This document shows, piece after piece, positions 44,725-53,160 of a stretch of DNA of 64,000 nucleotides. Both the position numbers and the translations under genes were made by a program. The DNA lies in the NCBI RefSeq assembly GCF_004745425.1, contig NZ_PGGK01000001.1:1-64000 (forward strand), given 5' to 3'. Source of the stretch: Methanolobus halotolerans. GTDB lineage: Archaea > Halobacteriota > Methanosarcinia > Methanosarcinales > Methanosarcinaceae. The notes beneath the pieces are model-generated. The model saw only the letters and a list, made by a program, of their open reading frames with translations, was not told where the DNA came from and searched no databases. How positions within the stretch are numbered: position 1 is the first letter of the stretch; each line of letters starts with the position of its first letter.

Positions 44725-45669
44725 TCAGCTGCTGGCATCCAATATTATACCCTGGTCCGTTGGGACGAGCATTGTCTGTATTTCCTGCCCCTGCAACATC
44801 TCTATATACTTGTAGTTTATGAGATTAGGGTTCTTAGCCAGCTGTTCATTGATAATTCCAAGTGCTTCGGCTTCACCATGTGCCTTTGCTATTGTCGAGT
44901 TTGCAATACCGTTCGCCTCGATTATCTTTCTTTCTGCTTCAAGCTGCTCTTTTTGCTTTACAAATATCATCCTCTGGGCATCCTGGTCCGCCTGGAGTTT
45001 TGCTTCAATAGCCTCGGCAACTTTTGTCGGCAATACCACATTTCTCACCAATACCTCTTCCACAACGATGCCATCATTTCCCAACGCATTGTCTATGCTC
45101 ATCAGCATTTCTCCTGCCACAAGTTGTCTTTCTTCCCCATAGACCTGCAAAGCTGTTTTGGTTGCTACTACTTCACGTATGGATGATCTTATTGTGGGAC
45201 GTATTATCTTTTCAGCATAATTAGCTCCAAGTTTCTGATGTACATTGCTGACATCATCCGGTATTAATCTGTACCTGACAGTTATATCCAGTCCAAGGGT
45301 AAGTCCTTCTACTGTAAGGGCCTTTATCTGGTCATCTCCTGTTATCTGACCTTCATTTTGAGCTTCGCTCATGGTGTATGTTTCACTTCTGACGGAATAT
45401 TTGGTGACACTGACCCATGGAGGTACGATGTGCAACCCCTCACCAAGTTCTTCTTCCTCGACCCCGCCGAACTGGTTGAACTTCACTCCTGCCTCACCGG
45501 CTCCAACAGATACAAAAATAGATCCGAACATTACTGAAAAGATGATAAGTATTATGAAAAGGATTCCGATCGAGCGTAATATGTTAACAAATATCGGGGG
45601 TATTTCCTTGATAGGCATGTCTGGAATGCCTTTTTTAGGCTTTGGGTCCCACTGCTCGTCAATAACCAT
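44725..45669 (-). CDS. SPFH/band-7 (prohibitin-like) membrane protein
   Basis: A 314-residue protein with one N-terminal membrane helix (about residues 31-52, LRSIGILFIILIIFSVMF). A band-7/prohibitin domain follows (GEAGVKFNQFGG to about residue 210), then a charged coiled-coil (EAKLQADQDAQRM to KAHGEAEALGI). SPFH proteins form ring scaffolds at the membrane that organise proteases and lipid domains. No NfeD partner or protease is adjacent. It sits between the pantoate kinase and phosphopantothenate synthetase genes, 22 bases before the latter, which is an unexpected place. AAGGAGAAAT precedes the ATG. Confidence 0.85.
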   Translation of the reverse strand: MVIDEQWDPKPKKGIPDMPIKEIPPIFVNILRSIGILFIILIIFSVMFGSIFVSVGAGEAGVKFNQFGGVEEEELGEGLHIVPPWVSVTKYSVRSETYTMSEAQNEGQITGDDQIKALTVEGLTLGLDITVRYRLIPDDVSNVHQKLGANYAEKIIRPTIRSSIREVVATKTALQVYGEERQLVAGEMLMSIDNALGNDGIVVEEVLVRNVVLPTKVAEAIEAKLQADQDAQRMIFVKQKEQLEAERKIIEANGIANSTIAKAHGEAEALGIINEQLAKNPNLINYKYIEMLQGQEIQTMLVPTDQGIILDASS

Positions 45670-45757
45670 TTTTTAATTTCTCCTTCATTTTGCTTTAATA
45701 TATTTTTCCAGTGAACTATGAACATACTTGTAAATAGGTTTGCGCTATCCTTGCTGT

Positions 45758-46648
45758 TTAAAGTGGTTCTACACTTCCGGTCCTGATTCTGTAATGCAGT
45801 ACGTTTCCAAACTCGGAAAGTATGTCTATTATCCCGGTAGCATTATCTTCAGGTCTTTGTGCTATTGCAAACACTGTGTTTCCCAGCATTGCCTGGGATG
45901 CGAGCCCCCCGGAGGATTCTACCGCTTCGATAACATCAACTATCTTATCATTTGCCAGGCCTGTCTCGATTGAGAAATCCCTTGAGCAAAGCATGAAATT
46001 CTCCAGTGTATTCCTTCTCATGAGTCTCTTCATAGCAGACCTTCCTGCCTGATTGATACTTTCAACTGTTTCTCTGCTGCTGAGTACTGATGATGTGGAC
46101 AGTTGGCCAAGCACGATACACCAGATATCCTGTTTGCCGACGGGGATTCTGTCATATGTACCTATGCCGGGTGCACCTGGTGTTTTCCTGATCACCACTC
46201 CGCCCAGTGACTGGGCAGCAACATCTCCCAGTCCGCTCCTGTTCTTTACTTCTGCGATATGTGCAACCTGATCCAGTTTGCTGCTCGTGAGATCCAGGCG
46301 GAGTGCAGAGTTGAGCGCATAAGCCGTTCCCAGGGCACCTGCGCCTGATGCGCCCATCCCCGATTCAATGGGTATCTCTGCCTTGCTTTCAATTTTCACC
46401 GGCCTGTTAGTAAGCGTTCCAATCACAGTACGGATAGTCAGCCCCTCGACTTTTACGTCGTTGAGGGATACGACTGTCTCTTCTATGTCTTCTCCGCAAG
46501 TGACAGTTGTTTGAATGCCTGTGTCAAGGACTATCCCGCAGCCTGTGGATCCTTTTCTTAATGGGTCATTATGATCGTGTACTTCAAAGAAACCTGTGAT
46601 ATGAGCCGGTGCAAATGCTTTTGCACTGGCCGTACTCCTGGAGGGCAT
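45758..46648 (-). CDS. Pantoate kinase (archaeal, GHMP family)
   Basis: A 296-residue GHMP-fold kinase of COG1829 that phosphorylates pantoate to 4-phosphopantoate, replacing bacterial pantothenate kinase. The ATP loop is IPIESGMGASGAGALGTAYAL; NRSGLGDVAAQSLGGVVIR is the family-specific segment. ATG 46648 overlaps the coaBC stop in TGATG, so translation is coupled; a TTG one codon upstream is possible. Together with the downstream ligase it forms the archaeal PoK/PPS pair. Confidence 0.92.
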   Translation of the reverse strand: MPSRSTASAKAFAPAHITGFFEVHDHNDPLRKGSTGCGIVLDTGIQTTVTCGEDIEETVVSLNDVKVEGLTIRTVIGTLTNRPVKIESKAEIPIESGMGASGAGALGTAYALNSALRLDLTSSKLDQVAHIAEVKNRSGLGDVAAQSLGGVVIRKTPGAPGIGTYDRIPVGKQDIWCIVLGQLSTSSVLSSRETVESINQAGRSAMKRLMRRNTLENFMLCSRDFSIETGLANDKIVDVIEAVESSGGLASQAMLGNTVFAIAQRPEDNATGIIDILSEFGNVLHYRIRTGSVEPL

Positions 46649-47892
46649 CAATACTTTTCTCCTGAAGAAAAAATTGCGGTGATCTCATCCATCAGGGCAA
46701 CTGCAATCATACTTTTGGAACCAATGAAGTTCAGGTGCTCTTTTCTACCAGGCCGGATGACGCAAACATTGTTATTCTCTGTTCCAATACCCCCGGTGCT
46801 GACATCATTTGCAACTATCATATCAAGTCCTGTATACTCCAGAGTCTGCAGGGCACGCCCTATGAGCTCCTTTTCCCCAATGCCGGTTTCTGCCTTGAAT
46901 CCAACTATTTTTATTTCCGGATGGGCATCCCTTGCCTCTTTTATGAGCTTGCGCGTGGGCCTGAGCGAAAGCACAAGTTCATCTCCTGATTTAATCTTAG
47001 TCTCAGCTGCTTCAAGTGTGTAATCACTAATTGCAGCCGCGCTTATCAGCACATCACAACCCTTTCCAAGCTCTTCAAGAACTGCATTTGTCATCTGCTC
47101 CGCACTTTCTGCATGTATTTCGTTAATTCCGCAAATTCCGGCCATGTTCCTGTGGACGATCGTGACCTCAGCACCTCTGCGGTAGGCCTCCAGTGCCAGC
47201 TCGATCCCGGTCTTCCCGGATGCCCTGTTGGTGAGTATGCGTATCGGGTCAACGGCTTCAGCGGTTGCACCGCTTGTTATGAGCACCTTTTTACCGCGCA
47301 GGCTGTTGCTGCCTATCATGCGCTCGACCTCGAGCACGATCTCATCGTTTCCGGCTATCTTGGCAATGCCTTCTTCTATCCTGGGTCCGACAAAGCGTAT
47401 TCCCCAGCCTTCTAACTTCTCAATGTTCGCTGCCAATGCCGGATGATTGTACATATCTTCATGCATTGCAGGCACGACCATTACGTTTTTTCCTGCTCCG
47501 ACCGCCGTTGTCGCGAACGTCGTCACCGGTGTGTCATCTATCCCTGTTGCAATCTTCCCGATGGTATTGGCTGTTGAAGGTGCCACAAGCAACAGGTCTG
47601 CCCTGCCCATATTGCCAAAGAACTCCACATGCTCTATCTTACCGGTAATCGCAGTGATCACCTCGTTCCCGGTAGCATAATGCAGGGCCATGGGATTGAT
47701 TATCCATTCGGCAGCCTCGCTCATAACGGCATGCACATCCGCCCCTCTGCGTATAAGCTCCCTGGAAAGTTCTACGGTTCTCACAGCAGCAATGCTGCCT
47801 GTTACCGCAAGCACGATGGTCTTTCCCTGAAGTGAGCGGGATTTTGCGGACTTTATCCAGAGGGTGGGATGTTCGTTTGGAATCCTGGGCAT
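46648..47892 (-). CDS. coaBC: Bifunctional phosphopantothenoylcysteine decarboxylase / phosphopantothenate--cysteine ligase CoaBC
   Basis: A 414-residue two-domain enzyme making 4'-phosphopantetheine. The N-terminal CoaC flavodoxin-like half (residues about 20-185) shows VTGSIAAVRTVELSRELIRRG, APSTANTIGKIATGIDD and the PAMHEDMYNHP loop. The CoaB half (from about 195) shows ITSGATAEAVDPIR, ITNRASGK-type LTNRASGKTG and AAAISDYT. The spacing and length are standard. It heads the operon that continues with pantoate kinase. AAAGGAT precedes the ATG. Confidence 0.93.
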   Translation of the reverse strand: MPRIPNEHPTLWIKSAKSRSLQGKTIVLAVTGSIAAVRTVELSRELIRRGADVHAVMSEAAEWIINPMALHYATGNEVITAITGKIEHVEFFGNMGRADLLLVAPSTANTIGKIATGIDDTPVTTFATTAVGAGKNVMVVPAMHEDMYNHPALAANIEKLEGWGIRFVGPRIEEGIAKIAGNDEIVLEVERMIGSNSLRGKKVLITSGATAEAVDPIRILTNRASGKTGIELALEAYRRGAEVTIVHRNMAGICGINEIHAESAEQMTNAVLEELGKGCDVLISAAAISDYTLEAAETKIKSGDELVLSLRPTRKLIKEARDAHPEIKIVGFKAETGIGEKELIGRALQTLEYTGLDMIVANDVSTGGIGTENNNVCVIRPGRKEHLNFIGSKSMIAVALMDEITAIFSSGEKY

Positions 47893-48251
47893 GTTCTATC
47901 CTTTTTTGATTAAATAAGTGGATTTTTAGTATTTAAGGAGGTTGGGTAGGATATTTGATTCAGGTGAATTTCAAATCACTTAGATAAGTATTGTATAAAA
48001 TACTACATATCTGCAACTACAACTCGGGAAAAGGTGCTCTCATTGAATCTTCATCCCTCTCCCATCCAGCAACTCTTGCCGACAAGCCCAGATTGTCAGC
48101 CCTCTGCCATGAAGTAGTCTCGATCTCCCGAGGCATTATACGCCAGCCTGCGAGATTACAGGGGGATATAGATAAGTTCCTCACAAATAAATTGAGCTAT
48201 CATTTTAAAAAAAGGACAAAAATAGAAAAGGTAGTTTGAGTAAACCACCGT
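47893..48251. other. 359-bp intergenic region with a coding-like fragment
   Basis: AT-rich flanks surround a GC-richer core (about 48017-48184). On the minus strand the core reads as 55 codons from GTG 48184, or 39 from ATG 48136, to TAG 48017, with protein-like composition (NLAGWRIMPREIETTSWQRA, then a tail AGWERDEDSMRAPFPEL). There is no ribosome-binding site, promoter or recognised family. It may be the tail of a decayed gene or mobile element. The opposite-strand 82-codon frame over the same core looks like its shadow. Confidence 0.35.
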
Positions 48252-49517
48252 TCACCTGACAAAGGTCACATTCCCGCCGCGCACAATCATCATGTTATTC
48301 TGGACCGGCAGGAGTATTTTGGCGTAAAGTTCCCACTGGTTGCTTCCGTCTTCTTCAGTTACTGTCCAGATGTCGTAGTTCCAGTATTTCCTGTCTCCGT
48401 TCTCATTGAGTATTGTCCATCCGCTAATTCCATTATATGTGTCTGAGAGCGTATTTATTGCCATTTTAACACTCTGGTCGTTATCCGGGATGGCATCCAG
48501 GTCTGCAAAGGTGGCTATCCAGAGGGCATCATATGATGTCAGTGCATAGGACTCGGGAGTTCTTCCTAGCTTTTCTTCGATCCGGGGTCCGACTTCCTGA
48601 TATCTGTCATTTGCTATTACATATCCATACATTGATGCCTTGAGGTTCGTTTCCGCTGCAAAGGCAGCTGCTTCATTATCATTGATAAGCTCTTTGTTCA
48701 GTGCCATGCCGTCGGTGCCGTACCAGTCAACTTCTGACAGGGCAGGATATTCCTTTGCCAGTTTAAAGATATCTGTTGCTTCTCCGAAGGAACAAAGAAG
48801 TACAGCCACGGAAGCTTCACTATTTTCGGAAATTGCAGTTACTACTTTTTCATTGAGTGCCTCCACCTCTGAGGAAAGGTCCGTGTTGTCGGAATCATAT
48901 GTTATGCTCTCAAGCACAGTACCATTAAGAGTTTCGAAATTCTTCCTGATCTCATCAGCAAGTCCGGTACCCCATGAATCGTTCCTGTACATTGGGATCA
49001 CAACATCGGTCCCCTCCTCATTCATGAATGTAGCCAATGTCATTCCCTGGTTTGTATCATCAGGCACAAACCGGAACAGATTATCGCCAGGAATGGCTAA
49101 AGACGGGGCTGTTGATGCAGTACTCATAAGGATGATATCATTCTCGGTTGCATATTCCAGGACGGCTTCTGCTTCATCGCTTGCCTGCGGGCCGACTACG
49201 ATATGGATTCCCATTTCATCAAGCGCCTTGAGCTGTTCGAGGGCTGTCGCAGGATCACTTTCGGTGTCCTTTATAATCACTTCTACGTTCTTTCCAGAAC
49301 CGAGTCCTGAGAAATAACCATTGATATCGCTGGCCGATACCTCAATTGCTACCTGGCTTGCTTCTCCTATAGAGGCAAGATCTCCGGTAAGCGGCAGAAG
49401 AGCACCTATGATTATATCTTCGGATTCGCTTGTAGCTCCTTCGGATGATTCAACACATCCTGACAGAAAAGTTGCTAAAAGGAATATACTGATTAGAAAA
49501 TAAGTTGTTTTTTTCAT
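48252..49517 (-). CDS. Branched-chain-amino-acid-type ABC transporter substrate-binding lipoprotein
   Basis: A 421-residue periplasmic-binding-protein type 1 (LivK-like). A lipoprotein signal peptide ends at the lipobox LSGC (Cys about 21). The mature part starts after a Ser/Glu-rich spacer with IIIGALLPLTGDLASIGEA, followed by GPQASDEAEAVLEYA, STASTAPSLA and YALTSYDALWIA. Such proteins capture amino acids or other small organic ligands outside the cell. No permease or ATPase gene accompanies it, so it either serves a transporter elsewhere or acts as a sensor. It diverges from the FGE-fold lipoprotein gene. Confidence 0.85.
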   Translation of the reverse strand: MKKTTYFLISIFLLATFLSGCVESSEGATSESEDIIIGALLPLTGDLASIGEASQVAIEVSASDINGYFSGLGSGKNVEVIIKDTESDPATALEQLKALDEMGIHIVVGPQASDEAEAVLEYATENDIILMSTASTAPSLAIPGDNLFRFVPDDTNQGMTLATFMNEEGTDVVIPMYRNDSWGTGLADEIRKNFETLNGTVLESITYDSDNTDLSSEVEALNEKVVTAISENSEASVAVLLCSFGEATDIFKLAKEYPALSEVDWYGTDGMALNKELINDNEAAAFAAETNLKASMYGYVIANDRYQEVGPRIEEKLGRTPESYALTSYDALWIATFADLDAIPDNDQSVKMAINTLSDTYNGISGWTILNENGDRKYWNYDIWTVTEEDGSNQWELYAKILLPVQNNMMIVRGGNVTFVR

Positions 49518-49669
49518 AAAATCACATTGAATCTATGCAAATACTATATTTATATATTTCTACTGTATTTGTGTAGTTAATATATAGGGTTTGCATTCTC
49601 GTTCTCCAACGGCAACTTATAGATACTTATTAATAGCATCATACCCGAAAAAATGATTAAGTGGTATTT

Positions 49670-50500
49670 ATGTGGCTAGGTACAAAAAAAGTAGTAATAA
49701 TCCTGGCGGTGCTCCTTATAATTATATCAGTGACCGGATGCACCTCCGATAATGAAAGCAGCGATAATAGCGAAAGCATTTCAGCAGATGGTGGTGATGC
49801 CGGTGATGAGTACACCAACTCCATCGGCATAGAGTTTCAACTTGTAGAAGCCGGAAGCTTTGATATGGGCACATCGAAGTATGCTTACTCCCAGCCAATC
49901 CATGGGGTAAGGCTTGCGGATCCATTCTACATCGGCAGGTATGAAGTGACGCAGCAGCAATGGGAAGTGGTCATGGGTAGCAATCCTTCAAAGTTCAAAG
50001 GTGATAACCTGGCTGTCGAAAGTGTATCATGGAACGATGTCAGGGAATTCATTGACAGGCTGAATGAGATGGAAGGTACTACAAAATACAGGCTCCCGAC
50101 CGAGGCAGAATGGGAGTATGCTGCACGGGCCGGTACAACCACACTCTATTCGATCGGGGAAATGGATGAGAAAGAAGGTCCTTTCCTGGGGGATTATGCA
50201 TGGTACCAGGCAAACTCTGATGGTATATCGCACAACGTGGGAGAGAAATTAGCTAACCCGTGGGGACTTTATGATATACATGGCAATGTCTGGGAATATG
50301 TAGAGGACAGCTGGGTTGACAGCTATTCCGGTGCATATGAAGATGGCAGGGCGGTTGAGAAGGGGCCGGGTTCTCTGAGGGTTGCCAGAGGTGGTAGTTA
50401 CTCCAGTAAAGATAATGCACTGGAATCTGCATACAGAAGAAGACAGGATCCACGTGATGGGGATCCTTCGATAGGTTTCCGTCTTGTGATGGATTCCTGA
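49670..50500 (+). CDS. Formylglycine-generating-enzyme-fold (SUMF1) lipoprotein
   Basis: About 276 residues. An N-terminal hydrophobic helix ends in a lipobox-like SVTGC (Cys about 23), then a Ser/Asp/Gly-rich linker, then an FGE-sulfatase C-type-lectin-like domain: FDMGTSKYAYSQPIHGV, RYEVTQQQWEVVMG, KYRLPTEAEWEYAARAG, NPWGLYDIHGNVWEYVED and GFRLVM. The two cysteines used by true aerobic sulfatase-modifying enzymes are not evident, so catalysis is doubtful and a surface-binding role is more likely. The ATG at 49670 is preferred over a GTG three codons upstream; no strong Shine-Dalgarno is visible. Confidence 0.8.
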   Translation: MWLGTKKVVIILAVLLIIISVTGCTSDNESSDNSESISADGGDAGDEYTNSIGIEFQLVEAGSFDMGTSKYAYSQPIHGVRLADPFYIGRYEVTQQQWEVVMGSNPSKFKGDNLAVESVSWNDVREFIDRLNEMEGTTKYRLPTEAEWEYAARAGTTTLYSIGEMDEKEGPFLGDYAWYQANSDGISHNVGEKLANPWGLYDIHGNVWEYVEDSWVDSYSGAYEDGRAVEKGPGSLRVARGGSYSSKDNALESAYRRRQDPRDGDPSIGFRLVMDS

Positions 50501-50612
50501 TATTCTTTCTTTAACCTTCTCTTTTTTGATCGGGGTCGTATATTTTAATCCATGCTCCTGTCTTTGTGACAATAGACAGATTTTTGATACAGGACATCTC
50601 TATTGCAGTTAG

Positions 50613-51638
50613 ATGGTCGAAAAAGACGGGGTCATTAACAATATCAATTATATCTTCAAGAAATATTCAGGTAAAGAAGAACTGGAGAATGAGGTCAGTA
50701 AGCTTCAGTCCCATTTGTTAGAGCTTGAGCTGAATGTAAAGGCTGCAAATACACGCTATGAAAAGAGTGCGGTATCCGAAAAAAAGGCCGTTGCAGCAAA
50801 ACAGGAGTCCGAAGAGAAACTGAAATCTGCTGAAGTACGACTCCGCACTCTTGAGCATGAGCTTGAGAAACAAAGAATAGATACTGCGGGGGACTTATGC
50901 TTTACCCGCAGGGATCAGTTCGGTCAACAGCGGGTTGAGGAATTCATTCTGTCCCTGTCGTCCATAAAATACCCGCCCGGCTCATTGTCCACAGTATATA
51001 TTGCTGCAGGGGCAGTACTGGATGGTCTGCAGGATCATGAGGCTGTGGTGGAAAGAATAGACAGTGAAACCCTTGCAATGGTCGATAAAGTGACCTCTTC
51101 AACAGGCTACGTACTATTCCATTCTCCTGATCACCTTGTAAATGAACTGTTAGTTCCGCCTTTGCCTCTGAATACCTCTCAATGGACCACAGGTGACACT
51201 TTTGATACTGATCTTTTGCTCGGGTCGCTAAGAAACAATGTAAGTATCTGTGTCCTGCTAGCACACGCCGGTGAATCATTTGTGGGATATTCACTTGACT
51301 CCGAGGAGTTCGATTCATTCCAGATGATAAAGAGTAATGTGAAGGCTAAACATGCGAAAGGAGGCTTTAGCCAGAGACGGTTCGAGCGTCTCAGGGACGA
51401 GGATATAGCACATCATATCGACAAGGTAAGGTCGTCTCTCAAAGACATGCTTGAGGAATTCGAAGGGAACACAGACTACCTTATCCTGGCAGGTGATCCT
51501 CAGCTTGCAAAGGAAATGGCTGCTGACATCTCCCCGGATATCGAACAGATCATCTCCTCTTCTGATGTCCGTTTGGAAAAACAGAATATATCAGACATCC
51601 TGAAACAGCTTTTGGTCTATCGAAGATATCGGTTTTGA
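50613..51638 (+). CDS. VLRF1/Vms1-like release-factor-family protein (eRF1 superfamily)
   Basis: A 341-residue protein. Residues about 21-90 form a long coiled coil (EELENEVSKLQSHL, then KRIDT-type basic end). From about 125 the eRF1 domain-2-like fold follows, with VCVLLAHAGES-type strand and the catalytic-loop segment KGGFSQRRFERLR at 249-263. The glutamine corresponds to that of Vms1/ANKZF1, which cleaves peptidyl-tRNA on stalled large ribosomal subunits. A role in archaeal ribosome quality control is inferred. It is followed by an unknown gene and RlmE. The start ATG has no obvious Shine-Dalgarno. Confidence 0.75.
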   Translation: MVEKDGVINNINYIFKKYSGKEELENEVSKLQSHLLELELNVKAANTRYEKSAVSEKKAVAAKQESEEKLKSAEVRLRTLEHELEKQRIDTAGDLCFTRRDQFGQQRVEEFILSLSSIKYPPGSLSTVYIAAGAVLDGLQDHEAVVERIDSETLAMVDKVTSSTGYVLFHSPDHLVNELLVPPLPLNTSQWTTGDTFDTDLLLGSLRNNVSICVLLAHAGESFVGYSLDSEEFDSFQMIKSNVKAKHAKGGFSQRRFERLRDEDIAHHIDKVRSSLKDMLEEFEGNTDYLILAGDPQLAKEMAADISPDIEQIISSSDVRLEKQNISDILKQLLVYRRYRF

Positions 51639-51652
51639 AAGGTTGGATTGCT

Positions 51653-52210
51653 ATGAGGAATAAAGATGAGCTATGTGGAATAATCGATGCCCTTGGTGCC
51701 CTGAGCATCGAAGAGATATATATCGCTGCGAAAGAAATATCCCTGCTCAGGGGCGGTGTTCCATTGACGCTGCCATCCATAAAGGACATTTGTGCAGAAG
51801 CTGAAAAAGAGCATCTGGTTGCTGTTGTTTCCTGGGAGGAAATTGAAGGTCTTGAAAAGAACGATATTTCTTATTATATACTGGGTCCGAATGCTTTTCC
51901 TGAGATACCTTTCGAATTGAGTGAGGTCATTGATATACTTGAGATGTCTACAAGGCAAGTCGACCTTAGCAGAGCTGCAAGCAGGTTCAGTAAGAATTTG
52001 CATAAGAAGGTGAATAATCTGGAGAACAAGATCGACTCCATTGATCCGGCAAAATTTCATCCTGAAGATCTTGAGAACCTTGAACACAGATATAGTGACA
52101 TACTTAACCAGTATTACGATTACAGTTTCTGGCTTCCGGGCGACATGTCAGCTATCGGGGCAGAGATACAGCAACTCAGTAAAAGGATAGAAGTCCTTAA
52201 GTCGGCATAA
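51653..52210 (+). CDS. Hypothetical protein between VLRF1 and RlmE genes
   Basis: A 185-residue protein with no family I recognise. The first half is mixed (DELCGIIDALGALSIEEIYI, then VAVVSWEEIEGLEKNDI); the second half is helical with coiled-coil character (SRAASRFSKNLHKKVNNLENK to the C-terminus). No membrane segment or metal motif is visible. AAAGGTTGGA precedes ATG 51653, 15 bases after the VLRF1 stop, and rlmE starts 40 bases later, so it belongs to this translation-related operon. A partner role with VLRF1 is possible but unproven. Confidence 0.65.
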   Translation: MRNKDELCGIIDALGALSIEEIYIAAKEISLLRGGVPLTLPSIKDICAEAEKEHLVAVVSWEEIEGLEKNDISYYILGPNAFPEIPFELSEVIDILEMSTRQVDLSRAASRFSKNLHKKVNNLENKIDSIDPAKFHPEDLENLEHRYSDILNQYYDYSFWLPGDMSAIGAEIQQLSKRIEVLKSA

Positions 52211-52249
52211 GGTATTTGGCAGTTGGATATAATCAGGTAGCAGATTCGT

Positions 52250-53026
52250 ATGGCAAGAGACAGACGGGACAATTATTATTGGCGGGCTAAGGATGAAGGT
52301 TTTCGCTCCAGGGCTTCCTACAAACTTTTACAGATAAATGAAAAGCATGGTGTTATTAAACAAGGGGATACGGTAGTAGATTTGGGGGCTGCTCCCGGTG
52401 GCTGGCTCGAAGTAGCAAAAAAGTTGTCTGAAGGAAGAGTAGTTGGTGTCGATCTGAAAAAGATAAGCCCGATCGAAGGTGTTGAGACTATCAGGGGTGA
52501 TATCACTTCGGACCGGACTGTGGAGAAGATACTGGACATGGTTGGTAAGGCAGGTGCCGATGTTGTTATATGTGACGCCGCACCGAATCTTTCCGGAAAC
52601 TGGAGCCTTGATCATGCAAGGTCCATAGACCTGACTACCTCTGCTCTTGAATGTGCCAGAAAGATATTGAAACCCGGGGGCAATTTCGTTGTAAAGGTCT
52701 TCCAGGGAGACATGTTCAAAGGTTTCCTTGACGAGGTGCGCAATAACTTTACTTTTACCCGTTCATACTCTCCACACGCTTCAAGGTCCCAGAGTGCCGA
52801 GATATACGTTGTCGGTAAGAAGTTCCTCACGGCACCTCTTCGCAGAGGCGATGAGTTCGATATCGAGATAAAGGAACTGGGTTCTAGCGGGGATGGAGCT
52901 GTTCTGGTAGAAGGTTTTGTGGTCTTTGTGAAAAATGTACAGGTGGGTGATTACGTGAAGATCAAAATAAAGGATGTAAAACCGAATTTTGCCTTTGCGG
53001 ATGTCATTAAAGTTATGGAACCCTGA
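52250..53026 (+). CDS. rlmE: 23S rRNA 2'-O-ribose methyltransferase RlmE (FtsJ) with TRAM domain
   Basis: A 258-residue SAM-dependent methyltransferase. The Rossmann domain (about 20-195) shows SRASYKLLQINEKHGVI with the catalytic lysine, VVDLGAAPGGWLEVA (SAM site), VICDAAPNLSGNW (catalytic aspartate) and FVVKVFQGD (catalytic lysine). The archaeal C-terminal TRAM domain (about 200-258) helps bind RNA. It methylates the A-loop uridine of 23S rRNA in related organisms. Third gene of the VLRF1 operon; AGGTAG lies before the ATG. Confidence 0.92.
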   Translation: MARDRRDNYYWRAKDEGFRSRASYKLLQINEKHGVIKQGDTVVDLGAAPGGWLEVAKKLSEGRVVGVDLKKISPIEGVETIRGDITSDRTVEKILDMVGKAGADVVICDAAPNLSGNWSLDHARSIDLTTSALECARKILKPGGNFVVKVFQGDMFKGFLDEVRNNFTFTRSYSPHASRSQSAEIYVVGKKFLTAPLRRGDEFDIEIKELGSSGDGAVLVEGFVVFVKNVQVGDYVKIKIKDVKPNFAFADVIKVMEP

Positions 53027-53160
53027 TCATCTGTAGTTTTCCCAAGGTGTTCTGGGTTGATATGGCTTTTAGGCATAGTCTGATAACTTAGATTAAATCT
53101 TAAATATGATGCTGACGATGATGTGATATCTGCATCACTTCCAGTATGGGGTCTGGCTCA

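Noticed and set aside
47991-48239. 82-codon plus-strand frame in the coaBC upstream spacer
   Set aside because: The opposite strand of the same core reads more like protein; no ribosome-binding site.
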